The position numbers were made by a program, and so were the translations under genes. The notes below the pieces were generated by a model. The model worked only from the letters and a program-made list of their open reading frames with translations. It was not told where the DNA came from and made no database searches. From Cognatitamlana sp035818475 (GTDB lineage: Bacteria; Bacteroidota; Bacteroidia; Flavobacteriales; Flavobacteriaceae): DNA of 64,000 nt. Positions 1 to 8,504 of this stretch are shown here, piece after piece; within the stretch, counting starts at the first letter, position 1, and each line of letters starts with the position of its first letter. The stretch is taken from positions 434,001-498,000 of the forward strand of contig NZ_JAYMGV010000001.1 of the NCBI RefSeq assembly GCF_035818475.1. The letters run 5' to 3'.

Positions 1-1
1 A

Positions 2-622
2 GATTGCTTAGATAGACTTAAACAACATAATAGAATCAAAGAATTTTGGAATTATGCTGTAGTTATGATTTCTAAAATAAATGCTTTTACTAAATCACAC
101 GCTAAATACCTGGAACACATAGCTGTCAAACAAGCCAAAGAATCTAACAGATATGAAACCGAAAACCTAACAGCTCCTAGTAAACCTTTCGTAACGGAAT
201 CTATGGAAGCTGACTTACTTGATAGCTTTGATACAATAAAAATACTTCTTTCTACCCTTGGTTTTCCCGTTTATGACAAAGTAGGCAAAGAGCAAATCAC
301 ACCTAAAGAAATATTAATACTAAAAGGACGTAATATAAAAGCAGAAGGAGACTTAATAGATGACGGTTTTGTTGTGTTTAAAGGTTCACAGGTAAAAAAG
401 GACACTGTTCCATCTTGTCATGAATATTTAATTAATTTAAGGCAGAAGCTTATTCAGAATGAAATCCTAATTGAAAAAAATGGCGTATTTGAATTCACTC
501 AAGATTATGTGTTTAATTCACCAAGTACAGCTGGAGGAGTTGTTTTAGGACGTTCAACAAATGGCTGGACTAAATGGAAGAATAAAGATGGAAAAACATT
601 AGATGAGTTAAAAAGGAAATAA
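2..622 (+). CDS. GIY-YIG nuclease family protein with DUF4357 domain, 5' end cut by window
   Basis: The frame is already open at base 2, so the gene starts left of the window; the ATG at 65 is internal, because the 21 codons before it (LDRLKQHNRIKEFW...) continue the same protein. The first ~60 residues look like the end of a GIY-YIG nuclease domain; the Glu in KYLEH is a plausible metal ligand, and the GIY/YIG tyrosines and catalytic Arg lie outside the window. The last ~100 residues fit DUF4357 (GDLIDDGFVVFKGS; SPSTAGGVVLGR followed by NGWTKWK). Proteins of this build are usually accessory, sometimes near restriction or other defence genes. The role is unknown; a DNA nuclease acting in the cytoplasm is likely. 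Confidence 0.75.
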   Translation, partial: DCLDRLKQHNRIKEFWNYAVVMISKINAFTKSHAKYLEHIAVKQAKESNRYETENLTAPSKPFVTESMEADLLDSFDTIKILLSTLGFPVYDKVGKEQITPKEILILKGRNIKAEGDLIDDGFVVFKGSQVKKDTVPSCHEYLINLRQKLIQNEILIEKNGVFEFTQDYVFNSPSTAGGVVLGRSTNGWTKWKNKDGKTLDELKRK

Positions 623-629
623 AAACGCA

Positions 630-726
630 GTACAACAATGGATAAGTAATTGCTTGTCCTAGCCTACTTCTGAAAATCTTCGCAGATTTCAGTTTGGCTC
701 ATACTTGCAAAATTAGGTGTTAGCCC
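630..726. repeat. Imperfect palindromic intergenic element, attC-like in outline
   Basis: Between the nuclease gene and the RelA/SpoT-domain gene. The core is a hairpin at 670-692 (arms CTGAAAATCT and AGATTTCAG, one bulged A, loop TCGC). Outer segments near 648-664 and 696-714 pair partly (GCC...GCAATT against GGC...GCAAAATT), and the ends carry ACAAC (632-636) and GTGTTAGC (717-724). This is the outline of the folded sites that flank mobile cassettes, but no integrase gene is visible and the attC consensus is not met exactly. Confidence 0.4.
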
Positions 727-776
727 AAGTAGCTACTCATAGCCAAAACCGTTAGCTACAATTAAATAAACCAACA

Positions 777-1754
777 ATGGGAAACCAAATAGTAGAATCA
801 TACATAGAGAACAAATCAATTTATGAGGTTTTAGCCATTAAGGTAAAAGACTTACTAGAGGAACTAATAAACGATGAGGGTATAAATGTTCATCATATTA
901 CTTGTAGAGCCAAGGATGTCGAGAAGTTGGATGGAAAGCTAAAAAGAAAGAATAATAAATACTCAAATATTGAAGAAATAACTGATTTAGCTGGAATTAG
1001 AATCATAACCTTCTTTGAGGATGATGTAGATAAAATTGCGGACATAATAGAACGAGAATATGAAGTCGATAGGAAAAATTCCATCGATAAAAGAGCTCTG
1101 GAGAGTGAAAAATTCGGGTATATGTCACTCCACTATGTAGCGTCTCTTACTAAACAACGTCTTCGTCTTACTGAGAACAAGAAATTCAAAGGCAAAAAAT
1201 TTGAAATACAAGTTCGCTCAATATTACAACACTCTTGGGCAGAAATCGAACATGATATTGGCTACAAAGGGGAATTTGCTATTCCAAGTTTTGCAAAAAG
1301 AAGTTTTTCAAGAATTGCTGCCCTATTAGAAATAGCAGATATCGAATTCATAAGATTAAGAAACCAGCTCCAAGAATATGGTGAAAATGTTAGTGAAAAT
1401 TTAGATAAGAACTCTGAAAGCATACTTCTAGATAAAATTAGCTTATTGGAACTAGTTAAAAGCAATCCTGATATCGATGACATAGAAAAATCAGTTGCTA
1501 AGCAACTAAATTGGAGTTATGATAAATCATTTTCTTTTTCAGATAATTTAGTCGAGCATAATCTTAAAAGAATTTCTAAAAACCCAGAATTAAATATAAC
1601 AAACATCAAACAGATTCAGATTAATCTCAAAAAATATAAGAAAGAAATAATTAAATCAGCAGTAAGTAATGAAGAAAAAGCAACAGAAGGTAAGTCCATT
1701 GGACTTGTCAATGGAGCCGCGATATCTTATCTGATAGAGTTTTTAGAGAAATAA
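777..1754 (+). CDS. Stand-alone RelA/SpoT-domain nucleotide pyrophosphokinase (small alarmone synthetase or ToxSAS-like)
   Basis: 325 residues. Residues 40-165 carry the synthetase motifs: RAKDVEK (44-50), DLAGIR (70-75, Asp for metal), GYMSLHY (114-120), EIQVR (143-147) and HSWAEIEHDIGYK (152-164). There is no HD hydrolase domain and no TGS or ACT domain, so this is not the housekeeping Rel. The ~155-residue C-terminal part is helical, charged, cysteine-free and unassigned. Such proteins transfer pyrophosphate from ATP to GTP or GDP, or, in toxic relatives, to other nucleotides or the tRNA CCA end. No antitoxin-sized gene lies beside it, so if it is a toxin the C-terminal part may be the neutralising domain, as in CapRel; that is inference. 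Confidence 0.82.
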   Translation: MGNQIVESYIENKSIYEVLAIKVKDLLEELINDEGINVHHITCRAKDVEKLDGKLKRKNNKYSNIEEITDLAGIRIITFFEDDVDKIADIIEREYEVDRKNSIDKRALESEKFGYMSLHYVASLTKQRLRLTENKKFKGKKFEIQVRSILQHSWAEIEHDIGYKGEFAIPSFAKRSFSRIAALLEIADIEFIRLRNQLQEYGENVSENLDKNSESILLDKISLLELVKSNPDIDDIEKSVAKQLNWSYDKSFSFSDNLVEHNLKRISKNPELNITNIKQIQINLKKYKKEIIKSAVSNEEKATEGKSIGLVNGAAISYLIEFLEK

Positions 1755-1898
1755 CCATACGCAAAACGGTGTATAATTAATTCCGGTTTATATGCTAAAA
1801 CGAAAACGATTTTTATACATTTATGGTCAACATCAAACTGGTATCAGTAAGATTCCGAAGTATAAATGAATTGACATATAAATAAAAACCCTGTAAGG

Positions 1899-3287
1899 AT
1901 GAACCCACCTGATTCAAACAAAAAACAATGCTCAGCAAGCTATTTAAAATCCTGCCATTTAGTTTTGAGCCTTGCGTTCATAATTGGCCTTTCATTTACT
2001 CCGGCTATGGCTCAACACCATCATGATCATGAAGGTTTGCATCATTGGGAGATTCCCAGTGAGGATCCGGACCGGATCATGCTCACCTTCCATGGTGACC
2101 CGGCAACCAACAGAGCGGTGACCTGGCGTACCGATACCACCGTTACCAAGGCAGTAGCACAAATAGCAGAGGCTACAGTAAATTCAGGGTTTACAAATAA
2201 TGCCGTGACTGTAGATGCTGTTACGGAGCCATTTGATTTAGGTTTATACAAAGGGAATACATCGCTCAAAGTGCATTACCACAGTGTGGTATTTGAAGGG
2301 TTCAAACCTGATACACTTTATGCCTACCGCGTTGGAGATGGCAGTACGTATTGGACTGAATGGATCCAGTTTCGCACAGCAAAAACCGACTATTCCCCAA
2401 CCCAATTTGTTTACTTTGGAGATGCCCAAAATGATGTGCTAGCGCATTGGTCGCGCGTCATCCGTATGGCCTATCAAACAGCCCCGGATGCCTCATTTGT
2501 TATCCATGCTGGCGACCTCATCAATAATGCCCATCGAGATTATGAGTGGGCAGAGTGGTATAAAGCCGGTGGTTTTATTCATAGTCAATGGACAGCAATT
2601 CCCGTAGTTGGAAATCATGAATTCAGACCCATTGCCAAAGGAGAATCCAAGAAGCTTGCCATTCAATGGCGCCCTCAGTTCACACTCCCCGTTGAAAAAG
2701 ACCTGAGCCCGGAACTGCACGAAACCGTATATACTATAGATTATCAGGATGTGCGTATTATTGTGCTTAACTCTAACGATAAGCTTGAAGAACAAACCCA
2801 ATATATTGAAAAGCAACTGAAAGACTCTTCGGCCAAATGGAACATCATCACCTGTCACCATTCTGTATTCTCACCGGCCAAGGGACGCGACTTCAAGTTT
2901 GCCCGCCAACACTGGAAACCATTGCTTGACAAATATAATGTTGACCTGGTACTCAACGGACATGATCACACCTATGCACGGGGCCATGTTCCTACCAGAA
3001 CCGCTGACTCTAATAAAACTAAAGGCCTGGGTACGGTATATGTAACGTCCGTAAGCGGCCCAAAGCAGTATGGTCTGGACCATGAGCAGATGAAAACCTA
3101 TGCAGCAGATGGCTACCAGCCGGACAAATCTGCTGAGCAAACCCAATTCTTCCAGGTTATTACTGTAGAGGATAACAAACTAACCTATGTGGCTTATACA
3201 GCCCTAGGCGAAGAATATGACCGGGCAGTTATTATCAAAAACTTTAAGACCGGTAAAAAGAAATTTGGCAAAAGGAAAAGGCGTTAG
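1899..3287 (+). CDS. Secreted purple acid phosphatase-like metallophosphoesterase
   Basis: 462 residues with a signal peptide ending near residue 38 (AMA|Q), then a His-rich patch (HHHDHEGLHH). Residues ~55-160 form a fibronectin-like N domain (AVTWRT...YRVGDG). The catalytic part has the five metallophosphoesterase blocks: GDAQND (D175), AGDL (D206), GNHE (N239, H240), CHHS (H320, H321) and GHDHTYAR (H355, H357). In plant-type enzymes a Tyr follows GDL (GDLxY) and binds Fe(III); here that place is Asn (GDLINN). The gene is clearly GC-richer than its neighbours and stands alone, suggesting transfer. It probably releases phosphate from organic esters in the periplasm or outside the cell. An AAGG lies just before the ATG. 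Confidence 0.85.
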   Translation: MNPPDSNKKQCSASYLKSCHLVLSLAFIIGLSFTPAMAQHHHDHEGLHHWEIPSEDPDRIMLTFHGDPATNRAVTWRTDTTVTKAVAQIAEATVNSGFTNNAVTVDAVTEPFDLGLYKGNTSLKVHYHSVVFEGFKPDTLYAYRVGDGSTYWTEWIQFRTAKTDYSPTQFVYFGDAQNDVLAHWSRVIRMAYQTAPDASFVIHAGDLINNAHRDYEWAEWYKAGGFIHSQWTAIPVVGNHEFRPIAKGESKKLAIQWRPQFTLPVEKDLSPELHETVYTIDYQDVRIIVLNSNDKLEEQTQYIEKQLKDSSAKWNIITCHHSVFSPAKGRDFKFARQHWKPLLDKYNVDLVLNGHDHTYARGHVPTRTADSNKTKGLGTVYVTSVSGPKQYGLDHEQMKTYAADGYQPDKSAEQTQFFQVITVEDNKLTYVAYTALGEEYDRAVIIKNFKTGKKKFGKRKRR

Positions 3288-3342
3288 ACTTTTTTTAGAA
3301 GCGAATAAAGAGCGTATCATGTCCACATGATAACATTTATTA

Positions 3343-4476
3343 TTATACCTTAGACGCAATCTCACCTAAGACCCACAAGTAATCGGCTCGGTTTGCTATA
3401 AAATCCCTATCTGAAATATCAATGATTTTTACATTGAAATCGGTTTGGGTTTTTAAGAAATCCAGGTACCCCGTATTGATCTTCTCTAAATAGTCATCAG
3501 CAATATTTTGCTCGTAATCACGTCCGCGCTTCTTTATATTTTGCTGCAAGCGTTCCGTATTTTGGTATAAATACACATATAGTTCGGGCTTTGCAATGTC
3601 CTTATACATCAGATAGAATAACTTTCGGTATAAATTAAACTCATCGTCCTGCAATGTGATTTTTGAAAAGATCAAGGATTTAAACACATCATAATCACTT
3701 ACTATAAAGTCTTTAAACAGATCGAGTTGTGCCAGATCATCAGATATTTGCTGATACCGATCTGCAAGAAAAGACATTTCCAGGGGAAAGGCATACCTGT
3801 TAGCATCGTTATAAAATTTTGGCAAAAACGGATTATCTGCAAAGCGTTCTAATATCAATTTTGCGTTAAAGTCATGGGCTATCCTGGTTGCCAAGCTGGT
3901 TTTTCCGGCACCAATATTACCTTCAATAGCTATATAGTTAAACTTAGAAAACTCAAACCCCTTGCCCGGGTTTTTTAACCAGATATTAATGGGTTCCAGA
4001 ACACTGTCATCATCACATTCGCCCAGCAACACACCAACCTCTTTATTAAATTCAGGATGTTTTACTTTTGAAGCTATATCATTAAGCGGTAATAAAACAA
4101 ATTTACGTTTATCCATTTCAGGGTGTGGCACTTCCAGAGTTTCAGTGTGTATTATCCTGTCTTCAGCAAAAACAATATCCAGATCTATGGTTCTGGCTTC
4201 ATACCCACGCCCTGATTTACGCTCACGCCCTAAACCTATTTCAATTTCTAATAAGGCCTCTAAAACCATTTGAGGTTCCAAATAACTTTCTAGGACCAAG
4301 CAACAATTCAAAAAATCATCACTCTCAAAACCAAAGGCCGGAGATTTATACACTTTAGAAATCAGTTTAATATTTCCAACCTGCTCATAAATGGCATCAA
4401 TGGCTTCCTGTAAATTTTTAAACTTATCCCCTTTATTACTCCCCAGGGCAATATGGTATGTTGTTGGTTTTGTCAT
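3343..4476 (-). CDS. folK: Fusion: HPPK (folate synthesis) plus deoxynucleoside kinase
   Basis: 377 residues in two enzymes. Residues 6-160 are 6-hydroxymethyl-7,8-dihydropterin pyrophosphokinase, with IALGSNKGD at the start and the metal-binding TIDLDI (D98, D100). Residues ~178-377 are a deoxynucleoside kinase with P-loop GNIGAGKTS (186-194), an ADRY segment (238-241) and an Arg-rich lid (KKRGRDYE). The first half activates the pterin for dihydropteroate synthase; the second salvages deoxynucleosides to dNMPs. This fusion is known in Bacteroidota. Both halves appear complete. It stands alone, divergent from the queuosine transporter gene. Confidence 0.92.
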   Translation of the reverse strand: MTKPTTYHIALGSNKGDKFKNLQEAIDAIYEQVGNIKLISKVYKSPAFGFESDDFLNCCLVLESYLEPQMVLEALLEIEIGLGRERKSGRGYEARTIDLDIVFAEDRIIHTETLEVPHPEMDKRKFVLLPLNDIASKVKHPEFNKEVGVLLGECDDDSVLEPINIWLKNPGKGFEFSKFNYIAIEGNIGAGKTSLATRIAHDFNAKLILERFADNPFLPKFYNDANRYAFPLEMSFLADRYQQISDDLAQLDLFKDFIVSDYDVFKSLIFSKITLQDDEFNLYRKLFYLMYKDIAKPELYVYLYQNTERLQQNIKKRGRDYEQNIADDYLEKINTGYLDFLKTQTDFNVKIIDISDRDFIANRADYLWVLGEIASKV

Positions 4477-4546
4477 AAGAAAAGCAAAATAATAAAAAGT
4501 AAATGGTTTCTTTTATATTTACAGAACGTATTTATTCACAATTTGT

Positions 4547-5251
4547 ATGACTTTAAAAGACAAACTAGCAGCCCAACGTATTTATATGCTTTTAGGCGCT
4601 TTATTTATAACATCGCTTGTGGTTTCCAACCTTATTTTCCAGAAGTTCTTTTATTGGCACCCACTGGACATAGAAGTTTTTGGAAGCAAGCTTTTTGTAA
4701 TCTCAGTAGGCATTCTACCTTACCCCATTACTTTTTTAATCACTGATTTAATCAGCGAGATTTACGGTAAAAAACGCGCTAATCAAGTGGTTATTACCGG
4801 TATTTTTGCTTCCTTATTTTCTGTTCTGATTATTTATGTAGCAGATATTGTTCCTGCCGTAACGGACTCTCCCATTAATGATGCTGTGTTTTCTAATGTT
4901 TTTGGAAGGACCATCTTAGCCGTTGGCGCTAGTATGACCGCTTATTTATTTGCACAGTTTATAGATATTCAAATCTATCATTTCTGGAAGCGTTTAACCA
5001 AAGGAAAACACTTATGGCTCAGAAATAATTTCTCAACATGGCTATCACAATTTGTCGATACGTTTTCTGTTGTATTTCTACTATGCTTTTTTGACGTTTT
5101 ACCCTGGAGTCTTTTTAAAGGGCTTTTAATTTCAGGATTTCTTTTTAAAGTATTTGTTGCTGCTTGTGACACCCCTTTTTTATACCTGGGTGTGTATTTA
5201 TTTAGAAAACGTTTTAATTTAAAAGTGAATGAAGAAATAGACTTGCTTTAA
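4547..5251 (+). CDS. Queuosine precursor transporter (YhhQ/DUF165 family)
   Basis: 234 residues, about six membrane segments. The family signature is seen in the early part (VVSNLIFQKF, then FPITFLITDLISEIYGKKRA-like residues 63-82) and in the late conserved acidic or polar intramembrane positions (QFIDIQIYHFWK, SQFVDT). The family imports queuosine precursors such as preQ0/preQ1 across the inner membrane for tRNA modification. The gene is divergent from folK, 70 bases away. The start ATG at 4547 gives the usual family length. Confidence 0.88.
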   Translation: MTLKDKLAAQRIYMLLGALFITSLVVSNLIFQKFFYWHPLDIEVFGSKLFVISVGILPYPITFLITDLISEIYGKKRANQVVITGIFASLFSVLIIYVADIVPAVTDSPINDAVFSNVFGRTILAVGASMTAYLFAQFIDIQIYHFWKRLTKGKHLWLRNNFSTWLSQFVDTFSVVFLLCFFDVLPWSLFKGLLISGFLFKVFVAACDTPFLYLGVYLFRKRFNLKVNEEIDLL

Positions 5252-5264
5252 GATTTTTCAGAAA

Positions 5265-5280
5265 GAATTAACGTTAATTC
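5265..5280. promoter_or_regulatory. 16-bp perfect palindrome upstream of asmA-like gene
   Basis: GAATTAAC|GTTAATTC lies 97 bases before the AsmA-like start and 14 bases after the transporter stop. It could be an operator for a dimeric regulator. In DNA this AT-rich a couple of 16-bp palindromes are expected by chance in 64 kb, so the call is weak. Confidence 0.2.
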
Positions 5281-5376
5281 AAACCGCATTTCATCTTTTA
5301 ATACCATTTTTGCGTATATAAAACAGCGTGTTTTGTCTAACTACAATTCACTTTCTTTAAGAACATCAAACTACAT

Positions 5377-8049
5377 ATGAAAAAGGCTTTAAAAATTATT
5401 GGTATCACACTACTTATTATAATGGCATTATTGATTGCCATTCCGTTTGCCTTTAAAGGACAAATAAAAGATCTGGTCAAACAGTTTATCAATCAGAACC
5501 TAAATGCCCAGGTAGAGTTTAGCGATGTAAGCCTAAGTTTTATTCAAAATTTTCCAAAAGCCCGTGTAAGTGTAAGTGATTTGGTAATCACTAATTTTGA
5601 ACCCTTTGAAGACGAAACCTTTGCCACGGTTAAAGACATCTCTTTTACCATGTCTGTGAAAGAATTATTTAAAAATGCCAGCGAAGACCCTATTATTGTC
5701 AATGCCATAAATGTTAACGAAGCCCTTTTAACCTTAAAAACAGACAAGTTTGGAAATAGTAATTATAACATCACTAAAGAAGAGCATAATAAAGCTTCTA
5801 CCAATACTGAAACCGGTAGTTTTGTTTTCAGTATTGAAGATTATAGAATAAAAAACAGTGCTTTAACCTATATTGATGATATTTCTAAAACCCTGATCCA
5901 CCTTACAGAATTCAATCATGAAGGGCATGGCACATTTTCAGCTGAAGTTTCAGAATTAAATACTAAAAGCAAAACCAATCTGAGTTTTACTTTAGACGGC
6001 ACAAATTATCTGGACAGTAATCCTATAAAACTGGATGCCCTGATTGATCTGGATTTAAAAAACAGTAAGTACACATTCAAAGAAAACAAAGGTTTTATTA
6101 ATGATCTGCCTTTGGAGTTTCAAGGGTATGTGCAACAACTTGAAAACGGCCAGGACATAAATATTTCCTTTAAAAATCCGGAATCTGACTTTAAGAACTT
6201 CTTAGCCGTAATCCCGAAAACCTATTCAAAAAACATTGAAAATGTAGAAACCACAGGAGATTTTAAAGTTAACGGACTGATAAAAGGCTTGAGTTCAGAT
6301 ACAACTATTCCAAATCTGGATATTAATATTACCTCAAATAATGCCTCGTTTAAATATCCTGACCTGCCCAAAAAAGTAAGCCAAATTACCCTAAATACCT
6401 CTATTAAAAACACTACCGGAAACCCTGACCATACCTATATTGATATTGAAGCCCTTAATTTTAAAATAGACGATGATATTTTTAAATCCTCGGCTACCTT
6501 AAAAAATATAACAAAGAACATGCTGGTTAATGCCCATATTGATGGCGTTTTAAACTTAGCTAAACTCACCCAGGTATACCCCATAGAATTAGAAAATAAG
6601 CTCAGTGGTATTTTAAAGGCAAAACTGAACACAAGCTTTGATATGAAAGCTATTGACACCAATGCCTATAACCGTATTAAAAACAGTGGCTCTGCAAGCA
6701 TTTCTGATTTTGTATTTTCTTCAAAAGACATAGTAAACCCAATTACTATCTCCCAAGCTAATATGACGTTCAAACCTGGTGCTGTTTCTTTAAATACATT
6801 TAAAGCAAAAACCGGTAATAGTGATTTAGATGCCACCGGAACCATAAATAATTTATTGGGTTTTCTGTTAAGTGACAATACTTTAAAAGGCAACTTTATG
6901 GTAAACTCCACCCTTTTTAAAGTTAGTGACTTTATGTCTGAAGACCAGGAGAACTCAACAAATAACAAAACTACAGGTGATGAGGAGTCTTTAAAAATAC
7001 CGGCTTTTTTAGATTGTACAATAAATGCAAATGCTAAAACTGTAGTTTATGATAATTTAAACTTAAAAAATGTAACCGGAAAGTTACTGATAAAGGACCA
7101 GCAAGCAACACTTCAGAATATGCAATCTAATATATTTGGAGGTGCTTTGTCTATTTCCGGTGATGTGTCTACAAAAAACGAAACACCAACATTCAATCTG
7201 AATTTAGGGGCAGAAGATTTTGATATTTCGCAATCATTTAAAGATTTAGATGTATTTAAACAACTGGCGCCTATAGCAAAAATACTTGATGGAAAATTAA
7301 ATACAGATCTTATTCTTTCTGGACACTTAGACAATGAATTCTCTCCAAATCTACAAACCATTTCAGGAAACGCTTTAGCCGAATTACTGGCCACCAGCAT
7401 TAATAAAAATCAGGATGGATTAATAAATAAACTTGACGGTGCTTTAAGTTTTATAGATTTTGACAAACTGGACTTAGAAAGTCTAAAAACGGCCTTAACT
7501 TTTGCTGATGGTAAAGTAAGTGTAAAACCTTTTGATTTAAAATACAAAGATATTGACATCAGCATATCCGGAACACACGGTTTTGATCAAACTATAGATT
7601 ACAATGCTGTATTTAACGTTCCGGCTAAATATTTAGGCAGCGAAGTTAACAGGCTAATAGGTAAAATAGACAATGATGACGTTAACACTATAAGCATACC
7701 AATAACGGCAACTATTGAAGGTAATTATACCAGCCCCTCGGTGAAAACAGATTTAAGCAGTGGCATCTCAAACTTAACCAATCAACTTATTGAGGTACAA
7801 AAACAAAAACTACTTAATGATGGTAAAGACAAAGTCAATGATTTAATCAGTGATGTTATTGGCGGCAATCAGTCTAAAACAGATTCCATTAAAAAAGAGC
7901 AAAATGATGCTATTACTGATGTTTTAACTGATATAATAGGAGATAAAAAATCATCAAATGATTCCACTAAAACGGACAACACAACCGAGGCCGTTAAAAA
8001 TGTTTTAGGTGGCTTATTAGGTAAAAAGAAAAAGGATACTGTTAATTAA
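5377..8049 (+). CDS. AsmA-like membrane-anchored periplasmic protein
   Basis: 890 residues. One N-terminal membrane anchor (residues ~4-27), then the AsmA opening with KDLVKQFINQNL and SDVSLSFIQNFPKARVSVSDL. The long middle is rich in beta-strands with Asn/Thr/Ser, as in AsmA and related bridge-like lipid carriers; the C-terminal AsmA_2 part (residues ~600-780) has SGDVSTKNETPTFNLNL and GHLDNEFSP. The tail is low-complexity Lys/Asp/Asn. Family members influence outer-membrane lipid composition and are proposed to carry phospholipids across the periplasm. It appears to be a single-gene unit between the transporter and rpsU. Confidence 0.85.
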   Translation: MKKALKIIGITLLIIMALLIAIPFAFKGQIKDLVKQFINQNLNAQVEFSDVSLSFIQNFPKARVSVSDLVITNFEPFEDETFATVKDISFTMSVKELFKNASEDPIIVNAINVNEALLTLKTDKFGNSNYNITKEEHNKASTNTETGSFVFSIEDYRIKNSALTYIDDISKTLIHLTEFNHEGHGTFSAEVSELNTKSKTNLSFTLDGTNYLDSNPIKLDALIDLDLKNSKYTFKENKGFINDLPLEFQGYVQQLENGQDINISFKNPESDFKNFLAVIPKTYSKNIENVETTGDFKVNGLIKGLSSDTTIPNLDINITSNNASFKYPDLPKKVSQITLNTSIKNTTGNPDHTYIDIEALNFKIDDDIFKSSATLKNITKNMLVNAHIDGVLNLAKLTQVYPIELENKLSGILKAKLNTSFDMKAIDTNAYNRIKNSGSASISDFVFSSKDIVNPITISQANMTFKPGAVSLNTFKAKTGNSDLDATGTINNLLGFLLSDNTLKGNFMVNSTLFKVSDFMSEDQENSTNNKTTGDEESLKIPAFLDCTINANAKTVVYDNLNLKNVTGKLLIKDQQATLQNMQSNIFGGALSISGDVSTKNETPTFNLNLGAEDFDISQSFKDLDVFKQLAPIAKILDGKLNTDLILSGHLDNEFSPNLQTISGNALAELLATSINKNQDGLINKLDGALSFIDFDKLDLESLKTALTFADGKVSVKPFDLKYKDIDISISGTHGFDQTIDYNAVFNVPAKYLGSEVNRLIGKIDNDDVNTISIPITATIEGNYTSPSVKTDLSSGISNLTNQLIEVQKQKLLNDGKDKVNDLISDVIGGNQSKTDSIKKEQNDAITDVLTDIIGDKKSSNDSTKTDNTTEAVKNVLGGLLGKKKKDTVN

Positions 8050-8172
8050 AAACACAGGTTCCTGTATTATATAAAAAAAGCATTTATTTATTAGGTTTTT
8101 TTAATAAAATATTAGAATTTTGCAAATCCTATTAGGATACACCAAGAAAATTAAAAAATTAAGTTAGGATAT

Positions 8173-8367
8173 ATGTTAAAAATAATTGTAAAAGACGGCG
8201 AGAACATAGAACGTGCATTAAAACGCTACAAAAGAAAACACAGAAATATTAAAGTGATGCAAAACCTGAGAGATGGTCAGTTTTTCACTAAGCCTTCTGT
8301 AAAAAGACGTCGCGAAATCCAAAAAGCAGCATATATCCAAACATTAAGAGATCAAGAAGATATATAA
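8173..8367 (+). CDS. rpsU: 30S ribosomal protein bS21
   Basis: 64 residues, the usual length in Bacteroidota. It begins MLKIIVKDGENIERALKRYKR and has the basic middle typical of bS21 (TKPSVKRRREIQKA). The protein binds the 30S platform near the 16S rRNA 3' end and affects access to the anti-Shine-Dalgarno. It is followed at once by a strong terminator, so it is the last gene of its transcript. An AGGA sits only three bases before the ATG, too close for a normal ribosome binding site. Confidence 0.97.
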   Translation: MLKIIVKDGENIERALKRYKRKHRNIKVMQNLRDGQFFTKPSVKRRREIQKAAYIQTLRDQEDI

Positions 8368-8389
8368 TCTCTTAACATCATTATAAATT

Positions 8390-8431
8390 AAATCCCATTT
8401 ACACGATTTGTAAATGGGATTTTTTGTTTTT
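8390..8431 (+). terminator. Rho-independent terminator after rpsU
   Basis: Perfect 12-bp stem AATCCCATTTAC (8391-8402) / GTAAATGGGATT (8410-8421), seven-base loop, followed by a T-rich tail (TTTTTGTTTTT). Confidence 0.93.
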
Positions 8432-8504
8432 ACAGCATTTGGTTAAAATAACATTTTAATTCTATCAATTGTAAGTTTTCAGATCCACTTACAACAAAAG
8501 AATT

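Noticed and set aside
630..1898. A true integron array
   Set aside because: No integrase is visible, the palindrome ends do not meet the attC consensus exactly, and only one good element is seen.
8166..8169. AGGA as a Shine-Dalgarno site for rpsU
   Set aside because: It ends three bases before the ATG, too near for normal pairing, and a similar TTAGGATA lies further upstream by chance or otherwise.
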